Shown: in pieces, positions 1 through 7,153 of the stretch
Numbering within the stretch: position 1 is the first letter of the stretch
Layout of the letters: every line of letters begins with the position of its first letter
NCBI GenBank assembly: GCA_035654795.1
Contig: DASRWC010000007.1
Location: 1 to 27,506, forward strand
Source: JAAYLC01 sp035654795
Lineage (GTDB): Bacteria; Bacteroidota; Bacteroidia; Flavobacteriales; Flavobacteriaceae
DNA: 27,506 nt
Direction: 5' to 3'
The notes under the pieces: model-generated
Databases searched by the model: none
What the model was told of the DNA's origin: nothing
Seen by the model: only the letters and a program-made list of their open reading frames with translations
Position numbers and translations under genes: made by a program

Positions 1-1
1 C

Positions 2-2497
2 TGCATCAATCACATCTTCAATTTCGCCATTCAGGAAATTGTGACACAGGTGGAACGGAAGAAGATTCAATATAATCAGATGACTTTCGATGATGTGATT
101 ACCAAACTTTACCTTGCTTTAAACCATACAAATCCGAACAAAGCCAAACAAAAACTACAACAAGATTTGATTCGTGGACTCCGCTGGAAATATCAAGCTG
201 TGTTTATCGACGAGTTTCAAGATACCGATGCAATGCAGTACCAAATCTTCAGAAAAGCGTTTGGCAGTGATACCATTGTGTTCTTTATCGGAGATCCCAA
301 GCAGTCCATCTATGCTTGGCGGAAAGCTGATATTGAAACCTATTTTGAAGCCCGGCGCCATGTGGATAAGGAATATACCATGACAACCAATTTCCGTTCT
401 TCCAAAAATTTAGTAGATGCACTCAATCATTTCTTCTTGCCCACAAAAGATTTTGACACTTTTTACTACAAGTCAAATTCAGAAAAAGAAGATGCCGCCA
501 TTAGCTACTTCCCGGTCACCACTCCTGAAAATTCAACGAAAGGAGAACTTCTTTATAATGGAAATCCTATCGTCCCGGTAACGTTCAGTTACCATCAGAA
601 AAATGAATTCATTCTGGAAGAAGCGGTTAAACAGATATCTGACTTATTGAATAATCCTGCCTATTCAATAAAAGGAAATGCCATAAAACCTTCAGATATC
701 GGTGTGCTGGTGAGAACACGTAAAGAAGCTCAGGGCATGAAGGCTGCTTTGTCCAGAATTGGGATTCCCGCTGTTACCGTCACCGATGCGCGAATTCTGC
801 AATCGCCGGAAGCTCAGGAACTCGTGTATGTCCTTGATGCCATAATTTCGCATACTCGCGCCAAAGTGAATCGTGCACTTACCACTTCCTTTATTAACTG
901 GACACCGGAGGAAATCCTGAGTCTTGATGAAGACTTGGTCATTGAACGTTTCCGGAATTACCTTTTAAAATGGCAGAAAAACGGAATTTACTCCGCACTT
1001 TCCGATTTTATCCATGGCTTCAACGTGCGCGAGCATCTTATTGGACAACATACCGAAAACGGCGAGCGCATCATCACAAACCTTTATCACCTTATGGAGG
1101 TGCTGTACCGTACCGAAAACCGTCAACATTTTGGGCCGGAAGAATTATTGGACTGGTTAAGAGCAAACCTTTCAAAACCGGACAGTAATGACGACGAAAT
1201 GGTTCAACGCATTGAATCGGATGAAGAATCGGTGCGCATCGTGACCATACATAGCAGTAAAGGACTGGAATATAACATTGTTATTGCCCCCTATTTAGAT
1301 TTTGTAATTAGATCTGCCGCCCAAGAGAAGTCGAAAATCATCAGCATCCGAAATCCTGAAGGCCACTACATCAGTATTCCGCGTGATCAAGCCGGTGAGG
1401 ATATAGAAATGTTATACAAGGTTCAAAGCGAACAGGAAAACCGGCGTTTGCTTTATGTGGCCTTAACAAGAGCAGTTTATAAATGTTATATATACCGAAG
1501 TAATTATTATAAAGGTTCCACACTTGCAACTTTTATCGATGCCTTAAACTTGTCACAAACCCAAGGCTTGATAGAAGAAGTTCAACCTTTGGAAATGGAT
1601 GAAATAAAAGGATATACATCCGAAGAAAAGTTGGAGCAATTTGAATTGACTGCACCAAACTTCCACCTCTCCCACAGAAATTGGACACGCACCAGTTACA
1701 GCAGGCTCGCCGCTCAAACAGAATATATTCCACGCGACCATTACGAAACAAAAACCAATGATTACGATGAATTTGTTTTCCGTGAACTAACTAAAGGATC
1801 CAAGACAGGAACGTTTATTCACGATATTTTTGAAAACATTGATTTTTCAAATTCCGAAAATCGCAAATATGCTATTGCACGAAGCATAGAGCGTTTTGTT
1901 CCGGATAAAAAAGACAGCTATACTTCAAAAATCGAAATGTTTTTGGATGAGGTTCTCCAAACGAAAATCAATACCGGAACCGATATTTTTTCCCTCTCCG
2001 AAATCTCAAATAATGAGTTACTGCACGAAATGGAATTTGATTTTCCGCTGGATCTGTTTCCAATAAAATCCTTGGAACAGTTGATTTCCGAAGGAATAGC
2101 CATAAAAAACGCCGAAGAATATCCACCGGAAATCGAAGGTATCATGACCGGGTTTGTGGACTTGTTCTTCCGGTATAACGGCAAGTATTATGTGCTCGAT
2201 TGGAAGACAAATTATCTCGGTCCAAGACTCAAGGATTACAGTTTCGAAGCTGTGGCAGAAGCTATGAGGGATCATAACTATCATCTTCAATACCTCATTT
2301 ATACCCATGCCGTGAATCGTTACCTCAGCCACCGCCTGGGCAGTGATTATGATTACAATCGTGATTTTGGAGGCGTTTTGTATCTGTTCGTTCGTGGTAT
2401 GAGAAAAGACACAAATACCGGAATATTTTTCACGAAACCTGGCTTAGAACAGCTAGAGCTGATGAATTCGTTTTTCGGAGAAGCAACATTCATGTAA
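2..2497 (+). CDS. recB: RecB-like exonuclease V beta subunit / UvrD-family helicase-nuclease (5' end outside window)
   Basis: ATP-dependent DNA helicase fused to a RecB-type nuclease, expected to process double-strand breaks for recombination. The frame is open to the left window edge; the GTG at 41 is an internal valine, so helicase motifs I and Ia are missing only because of the window cut. Seen: Walker B motif VFIDEFQDTD near 203-232, motif III GDPKQSIYAWRKAD near 290-331, MTTNFRSS near 380, motif V TIHSSKGLEY near 1244-1273, and motif VI LLYVALTRA near 1451. The C-terminal nuclease has the family pattern: H in GTFIHDIFE (about 1820), D in GFVDLFF (about 2156), the D-x-K pair in LDWKTN (about 2198), and Q/Y in QYLIYTHA. 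That pattern favours RecB over plain UvrD or PcrA; AddA is the alternative name. No RecC, RecD or AddB partner is visible. It ends in a hairpin that overlaps the stop codon. Confidence 0.9.
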   Translation, partial: CINHIFNFAIQEIVTQVERKKIQYNQMTFDDVITKLYLALNHTNPNKAKQKLQQDLIRGLRWKYQAVFIDEFQDTDAMQYQIFRKAFGSDTIVFFIGDPKQSIYAWRKADIETYFEARRHVDKEYTMTTNFRSSKNLVDALNHFFLPTKDFDTFYYKSNSEKEDAAISYFPVTTPENSTKGELLYNGNPIVPVTFSYHQKNEFILEEAVKQISDLLNNPAYSIKGNAIKPSDIGVLVRTRKEAQGMKAALSRIGIPAVTVTDARILQSPEAQELVYVLDAIISHTRAKVNRALTTSFINWTPEEILSLDEDLVIERFRNYLLKWQKNGIYSALSDFIHGFNVREHLIGQHTENGERIITNLYHLMEVLYRTENRQHFGPEELLDWLRANLSKPDSNDDEMVQRIESDEESVRIVTIHSSKGLEYNIVIAPYLDFVIRSAAQEKSKIISIRNPEGHYISIPRDQAGEDIEMLYKVQSEQENRRLLYVALTRAVYKCYIYRSNYYKGSTLATFIDALNLSQTQGLIEEVQPLEMDEIKGYTSEEKLEQFELTAPNFHLSHRNWTRTSYSRLAAQTEYIPRDHYETKTNDYDEFVFRELTKGSKTGTFIHDIFENIDFSNSENRKYAIARSIERFVPDKKDSYTSKIEMFLDEVLQTKINTGTDIFSLSEISNNELLHEMEFDFPLDLFPIKSLEQLISEGIAIKNAEEYPPEIEGIMTGFVDLFFRYNGKYYVLDWKTNYLGPRLKDYSFEAVAEAMRDHNYHLQYLIYTHAVNRYLSHRLGSDYDYNRDFGGVLYLFVRGMRKDTNTGIFFTKPGLEQLELMNSFFGEATFM

Positions 2498-2529
2498 AGC
2501 AGCCAATTCTTTTCAGAATTGGCTGCTTT
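2496..2529. terminator. Bidirectional hairpin terminator between convergent genes
   Basis: A perfect 15-bp inverted repeat: AAAGCAGCCAATTCT (2496-2510), loop TTTC, then AGAATTGGCTGCTTT (2515-2529). It begins inside the recB stop codon and lies 20 bp before the end of the leftward Spy-like gene. Short A and T runs flank both sides, so it can serve both convergent genes. Confidence 0.85.
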
Positions 2530-2549
2530 GATAAATTTACGTTGCGGAT

Positions 2550-2954
2550 TTATTTTCGTTTCCTACGATCTTGATTCTTGTGATGCATTTTAGAGCTTTT
2601 CCTCTGCTTCTCCATTTTCTCTTTTCGTTTCTCTCGTTGTACATCCATTTTTTGCTGTTGCTCCGGAGTTAGAATTTCTCGGATTTCTTGTCTTTCTGCA
2701 TCTCGCAACTTCTGCATTTCTTCTTTTAATTTCTGCTTCTCGGCGGCACGTTTTGAACGGATATCTTTAATTTTATCCTGCTGCTCCGCCGAAAGATTCA
2801 GTTCCTTCGCCCATTTTTCATGATGCGGTTTCTCCTCAGTCCACTGTCTCTTCTCAACTTGCGACTTCTTAATCATAGCTTTTTGCTGGGCGTGGGTCAC
2901 ACCAAAACCCATAACAAACAATATCGAAAGCGCTAAATACTTCAAGTTTTTCAT
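2550..2954 (-). CDS. Spy/CpxP-like periplasmic protein
   Basis: A 134-residue secreted protein. Residues 1-22 form a signal peptide (hydrophobic LALSILFVMGFGV, cleavage after THA). The mature part is almost wholly charged and helical, with two LxxxQQ signatures: LSAEQQ and, about 40 residues later, LTPEQQ. These match the paired LTxxQ motifs of Spy/CpxP-type chaperones. It ends in a very basic tail (QDRRKRK). In enterobacteria Spy and CpxP bind unfolded proteins or damp envelope-stress signalling; applying that role here is inference. No two-component genes lie beside it. The start is supported by the signal peptide and the A-rich stretch AAAAAGTGAAAAATC just upstream. Many Bacteroidota carry similar small Spy-like or DUF4890-like proteins, so the family is fairly sure and the exact role is not. 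Confidence 0.75.
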   Translation of the reverse strand: MKNLKYLALSILFVMGFGVTHAQQKAMIKKSQVEKRQWTEEKPHHEKWAKELNLSAEQQDKIKDIRSKRAAEKQKLKEEMQKLRDAERQEIREILTPEQQQKMDVQREKRKEKMEKQRKSSKMHHKNQDRRKRK

Positions 2955-3055
2955 GATTTTTCACTTTTTAGTTAAACTGATATCATGGTAGCAAGGAATA
3001 TGCCAGATGCAAAATCTTTCGTTTCTGATTGGCGAATTAAAGATTTAGATAAAGC

Positions 3056-3093
3056 AAAAGGTTGGGATGAAGCAAACAATCTTCATCCTAACC
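3056..3093 (-). terminator. Rho-independent terminator of the 64-residue gene
   Basis: Read on the minus strand, GGTTAGGATGAAG (3093-3081) pairs with CTTCATCCCAACC (3072-3060) across an 8-nt loop, with one G-U pair, and is followed by TTTTGCTTT. It lies 24-60 bp past the stop of the gene at 3117-3311 and upstream of the Spy-like gene, so the two small genes are probably separate transcripts. Confidence 0.75.
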
Positions 3094-3116
3094 CATCATT
3101 TTACCAAACCTTTTAG

Positions 3117-3311
3117 CTATTCTTCTTCCTGATTCTCACGTTGAGCTTGCTCCCATTCCCGTTCTGCCTGTTGCTTCATGGGATCATTCTGCTGCCGCTC
3201 GCGCCATTGTTGCTCGTCTTTCTGATTGGGAGTTTCATTAAAACTTTTCGGATCTTGTTGGTTGATTCCCGGACGTATAGGTCCCTTTGATGAATCTCTC
3301 TTCTCGCTCAT
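3117..3311 (-). CDS. Small hydrophilic, Gln/Glu-rich hypothetical protein
   Basis: A 64-residue protein I do not recognise. It has no signal peptide, no hydrophobic segment and no cysteine. The composition is dominated by Q, E, R, K, N, D and P. The N-terminal half is Pro/Ser/Lys-containing (SKGPIRPGINQQDPKSF); the second half is a likely charged helix rich in Q, E, W and R. It is probably intrinsically disordered and cytoplasmic. It is called real because it runs from an ATG after an A/T-rich leader, has its own downstream terminator, and no gene overlaps it on the other strand. Function unknown. Confidence 0.6.
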   Translation of the reverse strand: MSEKRDSSKGPIRPGINQQDPKSFNETPNQKDEQQWRERQQNDPMKQQAEREWEQAQRENQEEE

Positions 3312-3443
3312 AATGTTTAATTTTTAAAATTAGTCTCCTCCAAGATATCCAACCTGCCACTGCTAATCTGCCTAACTAACATTCCTTTAGCCATCATTTG
3401 TCATACTCTTAACAAAACTTTCAATCACAAATTTTTCCTTTTG

Positions 3444-3451
3444 TAACTTTG
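3444..3451 (+). promoter_or_regulatory. -7 promoter box (TAACTTTG) for the NAT/2H pair
   Basis: TAACTTTG matches the Bacteroidota -7 consensus TAnnTTTG and lies 18 bp before the ATG at 3470. It overlaps an in-frame TTG at 3449, which argues against using that TTG as the start. I see no clear -33 TTG/TTTG. Confidence 0.5.
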
Positions 3452-3469
3452 ATAGTTAAAACTGCACCT

Positions 3470-4276
3470 ATGGATTCCCATCTGAAAGGTTATTTCGAAC
3501 GGATCAAAATTAAGGATCAAATAGATGCTACTGCCGAAACATTGGCTGCTCTTATAGAGCATCATACCGGCCAAATTCCGTTTGAGAATTTGAATCCTTT
3601 ATTAAACATTCCTGTAACGCTGGATTTAAATAGCCTTTGGAAGAAATTAATCCACGATCGCCGTGGCGGTTATTGTTTTGAACAAAATTTGACATTGATG
3701 CACGTACTGAAAAAACTGAATTTTGAAGTTACACCTCTGGCTGCACGAGTGGAAGCATCGGGAGAAAGAATGAATGCTAGAACACACATGCTCTTGAAGG
3801 TCAAAACAGAAAACCAAAACTTCTTGGCAGATGTTGGCTTCGGAGGGACGACTCCCACAGTACCGCTTCTTTTAGACAACCGAAATCCTCAAGAAACACC
3901 ACACAATACCTATCGCATTTTATTAGAAAAAGGAATTTATTCCTTGCAGGTACTGAAAGAGGATTCCTGGCAGCTGCTATATACTTTTGATTTGCAAAAA
4001 CAACACCAAGTGGATTTCGAAATGGCAAACTGGTACACATCAACTTTTCCGACATCTCATTTCCGCCATGATTTGTTGGTAGCCATTGCAAAATCGACCG
4101 GTCGGTTCAATTTGAAAAACAACCGACTTACGCACTACCATAAAAATGGAGCAACTGAGCAACAAATTCTGAAATCTCCGGATGAAATTAGAGCCGTCTT
4201 GGAAGAGGTATTTCATCTAAACCTGACAAATCTTCCGGGACTTGATGTAAAACTTGCGGGATTTCTTAAGGAATGA
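3470..4276 (+). CDS. nat: Arylamine N-acetyltransferase
   Basis: A cytosolic acetyl-CoA-dependent acetyltransferase of the NAT family, acting on arylamine or hydrazine groups or on unknown natural amines. The catalytic triad is clear: Cys69 in RRGGYCFEQN, His106 in ARTHMLLKV and Asp121 in LADVGFGG, close to the Cys69/His107/Asp122 known in Salmonella NAT. The motif PFENLNPLL near residue 37 is also typical. Length 268 residues is normal. The frame extends to a TTG at 3449, but that codon lies inside the predicted -7 box, so the ATG at 3470 is preferred. The stop overlaps the next gene by 4 bp (ATGA), suggesting translational coupling with the 2H protein. The physiological substrate in flavobacteria is not known to me. 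Confidence 0.9.
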   Translation: MDSHLKGYFERIKIKDQIDATAETLAALIEHHTGQIPFENLNPLLNIPVTLDLNSLWKKLIHDRRGGYCFEQNLTLMHVLKKLNFEVTPLAARVEASGERMNARTHMLLKVKTENQNFLADVGFGGTTPTVPLLLDNRNPQETPHNTYRILLEKGIYSLQVLKEDSWQLLYTFDLQKQHQVDFEMANWYTSTFPTSHFRHDLLVAIAKSTGRFNLKNNRLTHYHKNGATEQQILKSPDEIRAVLEEVFHLNLTNLPGLDVKLAGFLKE

Positions 4277-4815
4277 AAAAAAATCTCTATTTAATAGCCC
4301 TTGTTCCTCCACAAGATATTTGCGATGAGATTCGTCAAATGAAAGAATTTATACGTCAAAACTTTAAAGCCGCTCACGCATTGAAGTTGCCGGCACACAT
4401 CACCGTCCAACAACCTTTTTTTGTTGACGAACTTGACGAAAGCATTTTGCTGAAATCGCTGCACGAGGTCTCCTTGAAAACACTTCCTTTTTTTGTGCGT
4501 CTAAAGAATTTTAACTGGTTTCCACCAAGGGTAATATTCGTTGCTGTTGAAAACAAGAAACCTATAGCTGAATTTCATCAAAAACTACAGTGGCTACTGC
4601 CGGATCAACTTTTCCAAAATCCGGTGCAACGTCAAGGCAGCATTCACCCCCATGTAACACTCGCCACACGGGATTTGGATGCCGAGAATTTTTTTCTTGC
4701 CAAAGAATACTTTCAAAATCAACATTACGAAGCTGTTTTTGAAGTCAAGAATTTTACCTTGTTTAAACATGACGGGAAAAACTGGAAGGTATTAAAAACA
4801 TACCCGCTTATTTAG
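4273..4815 (+). CDS. 2H phosphoesterase / 2'-5' RNA ligase-like protein
   Basis: A 180-residue protein of the 2H phosphoesterase superfamily (LigT, ThpR, YjcG type). It has the two defining H-x-T/S motifs: HIT at residues 42-44 (in AHITVQQPFF) and HVT at 127-129 (in HPHVTLAT), spaced as the family requires to make a bilobed active site. Members hydrolyse 2',3'-cyclic phosphates or join RNA 2'-5'; the exact reaction cannot be read here. No signal peptide, so cytosolic. It starts inside the stop of the NAT gene, so the two are almost certainly co-transcribed, though no functional link is obvious. Confidence 0.8.
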   Translation: MKKNLYLIALVPPQDICDEIRQMKEFIRQNFKAAHALKLPAHITVQQPFFVDELDESILLKSLHEVSLKTLPFFVRLKNFNWFPPRVIFVAVENKKPIAEFHQKLQWLLPDQLFQNPVQRQGSIHPHVTLATRDLDAENFFLAKEYFQNQHYEAVFEVKNFTLFKHDGKNWKVLKTYPLI

Positions 4816-4885
4816 AGTGAATCCTTTCCTGATTTTGAGCATTAAACTAATTCAAACTATAAGCTTAACCTGTTATCAATTTTTA

Positions 4886-4893
4886 TACTTTTG
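4886..4893 (+). promoter_or_regulatory. -7 promoter box (TACTTTTG) for menG-porT
   Basis: TACTTTTG fits TAnnTTTG and ends 9 bp before the ATG at 4903, giving a very short or absent leader. A TTG at 4891 in the menG frame lies inside this box, so the ATG is the better start. No clear -33 element is visible. Confidence 0.45.
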
Positions 4894-4902
4894 TGCCCTA
4901 CT

Positions 4903-5634
4903 ATGGAAGAAAAAGTCACTCCTTATAAAAACTCCTCAGAAGGAAAAAAACAGCAGGTGGAACACATGTTTGATACCATCTCTGAGAATTATGACGGATT
5001 AAACAGGGTAATCTCACTTGGTACAGACAAATCCTGGCGGCGAAAAGTAATTAAGTCGGTTGCCAAAACCAATCCCGGTTCAGTTTTGGATATCGCTACC
5101 GGAACGGGAGATCTGGCCATCCAATTTGCGGAGAAAAATATCGGGAATAAGATTATCGGACTGGACTTGTCAGAAGGAATGCTGTCGGTGGCAAGAAAAA
5201 AGGTGAAGGGAAAACCTTTCGAGAAAGCTATCACCTTTCAAAAAGGAGATTCTGAAGCCTTGCCTTTTGAAGACAATACTTTTGATGCCATCACGGTCTC
5301 CTTCGGTATTCGGAATTTTGAAAATTTAGAAAAAGGGCTTTCGGAAATATACAGGGTGCTGAACAAAGGCGGAATATTTGTAATTTTAGAAACTTCGGTT
5401 CCTACTAAATTTCCTTTTAAACAAGGTTATAAGATTTACACCGGCTATATTCTTCCACTAATAGGCAGAATCTTCTCAAAAGACAAAGTAGCCTACAAGT
5501 ATTTGAGTGAAAGCGCCTCTTCCTTTCCTTTTGGAGAACGTTTAAACAATATTTTGCGCAAAATCGGGTTTATGGAAGTGAAAAATAACCCTCAGACTAT
5601 GGGAGTTGCTACCATTTACACAGCAACCAAATAA
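4903..5634 (+). CDS. ubiE: Demethylmenaquinone methyltransferase (UbiE/MenG)
   Basis: A SAM-dependent C-methyltransferase that makes the last step of menaquinone synthesis, demethylmenaquinone to menaquinone. Flavobacteria respire with menaquinone, so the MenG activity is expected rather than the ubiquinone one. Seen: family N-terminal motif FDTISENYDGLNRVISLGTDKSWRR (given as two parts, FDTISENYD and LNRVISLGTDKSWR), SAM-binding motif I VLDIATGTGDLA, the GDSEALPFEDNTFDAITV region, and SFGIRNFENLEKGL, all typical of UbiE. Length 243 residues is normal. The ATG at 4903 is chosen over a TTG four codons earlier, which falls in the promoter box. It is followed after 6 bp by porT, so they form an operon. 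Confidence 0.93.
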   Translation: MEEKVTPYKNSSEGKKQQVEHMFDTISENYDGLNRVISLGTDKSWRRKVIKSVAKTNPGSVLDIATGTGDLAIQFAEKNIGNKIIGLDLSEGMLSVARKKVKGKPFEKAITFQKGDSEALPFEDNTFDAITVSFGIRNFENLEKGLSEIYRVLNKGGIFVILETSVPTKFPFKQGYKIYTGYILPLIGRIFSKDKVAYKYLSESASSFPFGERLNNILRKIGFMEVKNNPQTMGVATIYTATK

Positions 5635-5640
5635 GGAAAT

Positions 5641-6351
5641 ATGAAGAAATTTTTTGTTGCACTTGCATTCCTTTGCTTTGCGCACAGCGTTACGGCGCAG
5701 GGATTTTTTACTCGTGAAAAACTGACGAATTTGGAGAATTTTGATAAAAAATTTCTGAGCTGGGGGTATTTTCTCGGATTCAATTTCTATGATTTTAACT
5801 TTGATTATGTCCGCCAATTTGAAGATCACAACACCGATATTCTCGTAAAATCAAATATCGGATTCAATGTGGGATTAGTGGGAGATATGCGACTTAGTGA
5901 AAACCTCAACCTTCGCCTGGAGCCGGGCTTGTACTTTTCTCAAAGAGATTTGACTTTTCCGGGATTTACGGAACCCAAAGATTTCCACCGAGAGGCAAAA
6001 TCTACCTACATCCACGTCCCTCTTCTTCTAAAAGTTTCCACAAACCGATTGAATAACTTCCGGCCATTTGTGGTTGGGGGAATAGCAACCGCTTTTAATT
6101 TGTCCAGCGAACAGAACAATCCGGATGACAATAAACAAGGAAAATTCAGAATGCTCGGCAATCCCATGTTCTATGAAATCGGGTTTGGAATTGATTTTTA
6201 TTTGTTCTACTTCAAATTCACCCCTTCCATTCGTGGAGTCTTTGCCATTTCAGACGAATTGATTCCGGATAACGACATCAACAGTCCGTGGACAAAGAAT
6301 ATTGAAGGGCTCTATTCCCGAGGGGTATTTGTAAACTTTACGTTTCAATAA
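5641..6351 (+). CDS. porT: Type IX secretion / gliding protein PorT (SprT)
   Basis: A 236-residue outer-membrane beta-barrel protein of the PorT family, needed in Porphyromonas and Flavobacterium (as SprT) for type IX secretion. Seen: signal peptide of about 19-20 residues (MKKFFVALAFLCFAHSVTAQ), then the segment NLENFDKKFLSWGYFLGFN, which I recognise as a hallmark of flavobacterial PorT, then alternating aromatic/polar strands (FYDFNFDY, NIGFNVGLVGDMRL, LRLEPGLYFSQRDL, TYIHVPLLLKV) expected of a barrel, ending with an aromatic (VFVNFTFQ). It starts 6 bp after menG, with AAGGAAAT ahead of the ATG as a possible ribosome site, so the two are co-transcribed. The remaining T9SS core genes are not in this window. 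A generic PorT-family barrel is the alternative. Confidence 0.85.
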   Translation: MKKFFVALAFLCFAHSVTAQGFFTREKLTNLENFDKKFLSWGYFLGFNFYDFNFDYVRQFEDHNTDILVKSNIGFNVGLVGDMRLSENLNLRLEPGLYFSQRDLTFPGFTEPKDFHREAKSTYIHVPLLLKVSTNRLNNFRPFVVGGIATAFNLSSEQNNPDDNKQGKFRMLGNPMFYEIGFGIDFYLFYFKFTPSIRGVFAISDELIPDNDINSPWTKNIEGLYSRGVFVNFTFQ

Positions 6352-6381
6352 TTGATATTGATACAAAACTCGTTTAGTAAA

Positions 6382-7113
6382 TCAAGTTTCCGAATGTCGG
6401 CGTCTGAATTCGTTCAACAATATCGCCCCCGCAGTTGCTACATTGAGACTTTCAGTTTTACGAACATTTCCAAACCTAGGAATGCTTATGCGGTGCGTAA
6501 CCAATGATTCTATCTCTGCACTGATACCGTTTGCCTCATTGCCTAACACTAAAATAGCCGTTTCCGGAAGTTGTTCTGTATAGACAGACGCACCGTCCAT
6601 AAATCCGCCATAGACAGGAAGCGAACTGTTTTTCAAGAAATCTTCTAAATCCAGATAATGTACCTGCACCCGAGCCAGAGAACCCATGCTTGCCTGTACC
6701 ACTTTCGGATTGTAACAATCTGCCGTATCCAAAGAACAGATCAAATGCCGAATTCCGAACCAGTCGCATAATCTAATAATCGTGCCAAGGTTTCCGGGGT
6801 CTCTCAAGGCATCCAGAGCAACTGAAAGTCCGGAAAGATGAGGTGCCTGAAGTTGTGGAATTTTAAATAGTGCCAAAGACTGATGAGGCGTAGATAGGAA
6901 GCTTATTTTTTTCAATTCTTCTTGAGAAATTTCCGTAAGCTGCATATCAGCCCATTCTTCAGGCAGGGTTGTAAATAATCCTGCCAAAGTCATGCCCTCA
7001 TCCAAAAGTTCGCGAATTACTTTAGGTCCCTCTGCAACGAACAAACCATGGGTATCGCGATACTTTTTTCGATTGAGACCGGTTATTAATTTTATCTGAC
7101 TCTTGCTGATCAA
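6382..7113 (-). CDS. TrmH/SpoU-family RNA 2'-O-methyltransferase
   Basis: A SPOUT-class methyltransferase that methylates a ribose 2'-OH in rRNA or tRNA. Residues 1-85 form the small substrate-binding domain (start KLITGLNRKKYRDTHGLFVAEG, i.e. LNRKKYRD then FVAEG). The catalytic knot domain follows with all three SpoU motifs: motif 1 LRDPGNLGTIIRLCDWFGI (104-121), motif 2 ILVLGNEANGIS (187-198) and motif 3 ISIP...ESLNVATAGAILL (209-233). Length 243 is normal. The target nucleotide cannot be assigned; RlmB and TsnR-like enzymes are the closest classes. It is convergent with porT (30 bp apart, no terminator seen) and divergent from the BamA-like gene. Confidence 0.88.
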   Translation of the reverse strand: MISKSQIKLITGLNRKKYRDTHGLFVAEGPKVIRELLDEGMTLAGLFTTLPEEWADMQLTEISQEELKKISFLSTPHQSLALFKIPQLQAPHLSGLSVALDALRDPGNLGTIIRLCDWFGIRHLICSLDTADCYNPKVVQASMGSLARVQVHYLDLEDFLKNSSLPVYGGFMDGASVYTEQLPETAILVLGNEANGISAEIESLVTHRISIPRFGNVRKTESLNVATAGAILLNEFRRRHSET

Positions 7114-7120
7114 ATTATAT

Positions 7121-7128
7121 TATTTTTG
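7121..7128 (+). promoter_or_regulatory. -7 promoter box (TATTTTTG) for the BamA-like gene
   Basis: TATTTTTG matches TAnnTTTG. It lies 19 bp before the TTG at 7148 and 25 bp before the TTG at 7154. A stop codon (TGA at 7127) in the reading frame overlaps it, so translation must start downstream. This limits the start of the BamA-like gene to a non-ATG codon. Confidence 0.5.
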
Positions 7129-7153
7129 AGTCCACCTAATAATTTCGTTGCAC

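Noticed and set aside
2985..3116. 43-codon open frame on the plus strand from an ATG to TAG
   Set aside because: It runs through the terminator hairpin of the leftward 64-residue gene, has no ribosome site or promoter box, and encodes nothing recognisable.
3449..3469. TTG start seven codons upstream for the NAT gene
   Set aside because: The TTG lies inside the TAACTTTG promoter box, and the catalytic residue numbering fits the ATG at 3470.
4817..5002. 61-codon frame starting at GTG just after the 2H gene
   Set aside because: It overlaps the start of menG in another frame and crosses its promoter box; the hydrophobic run comes from A/T-rich non-coding sequence.
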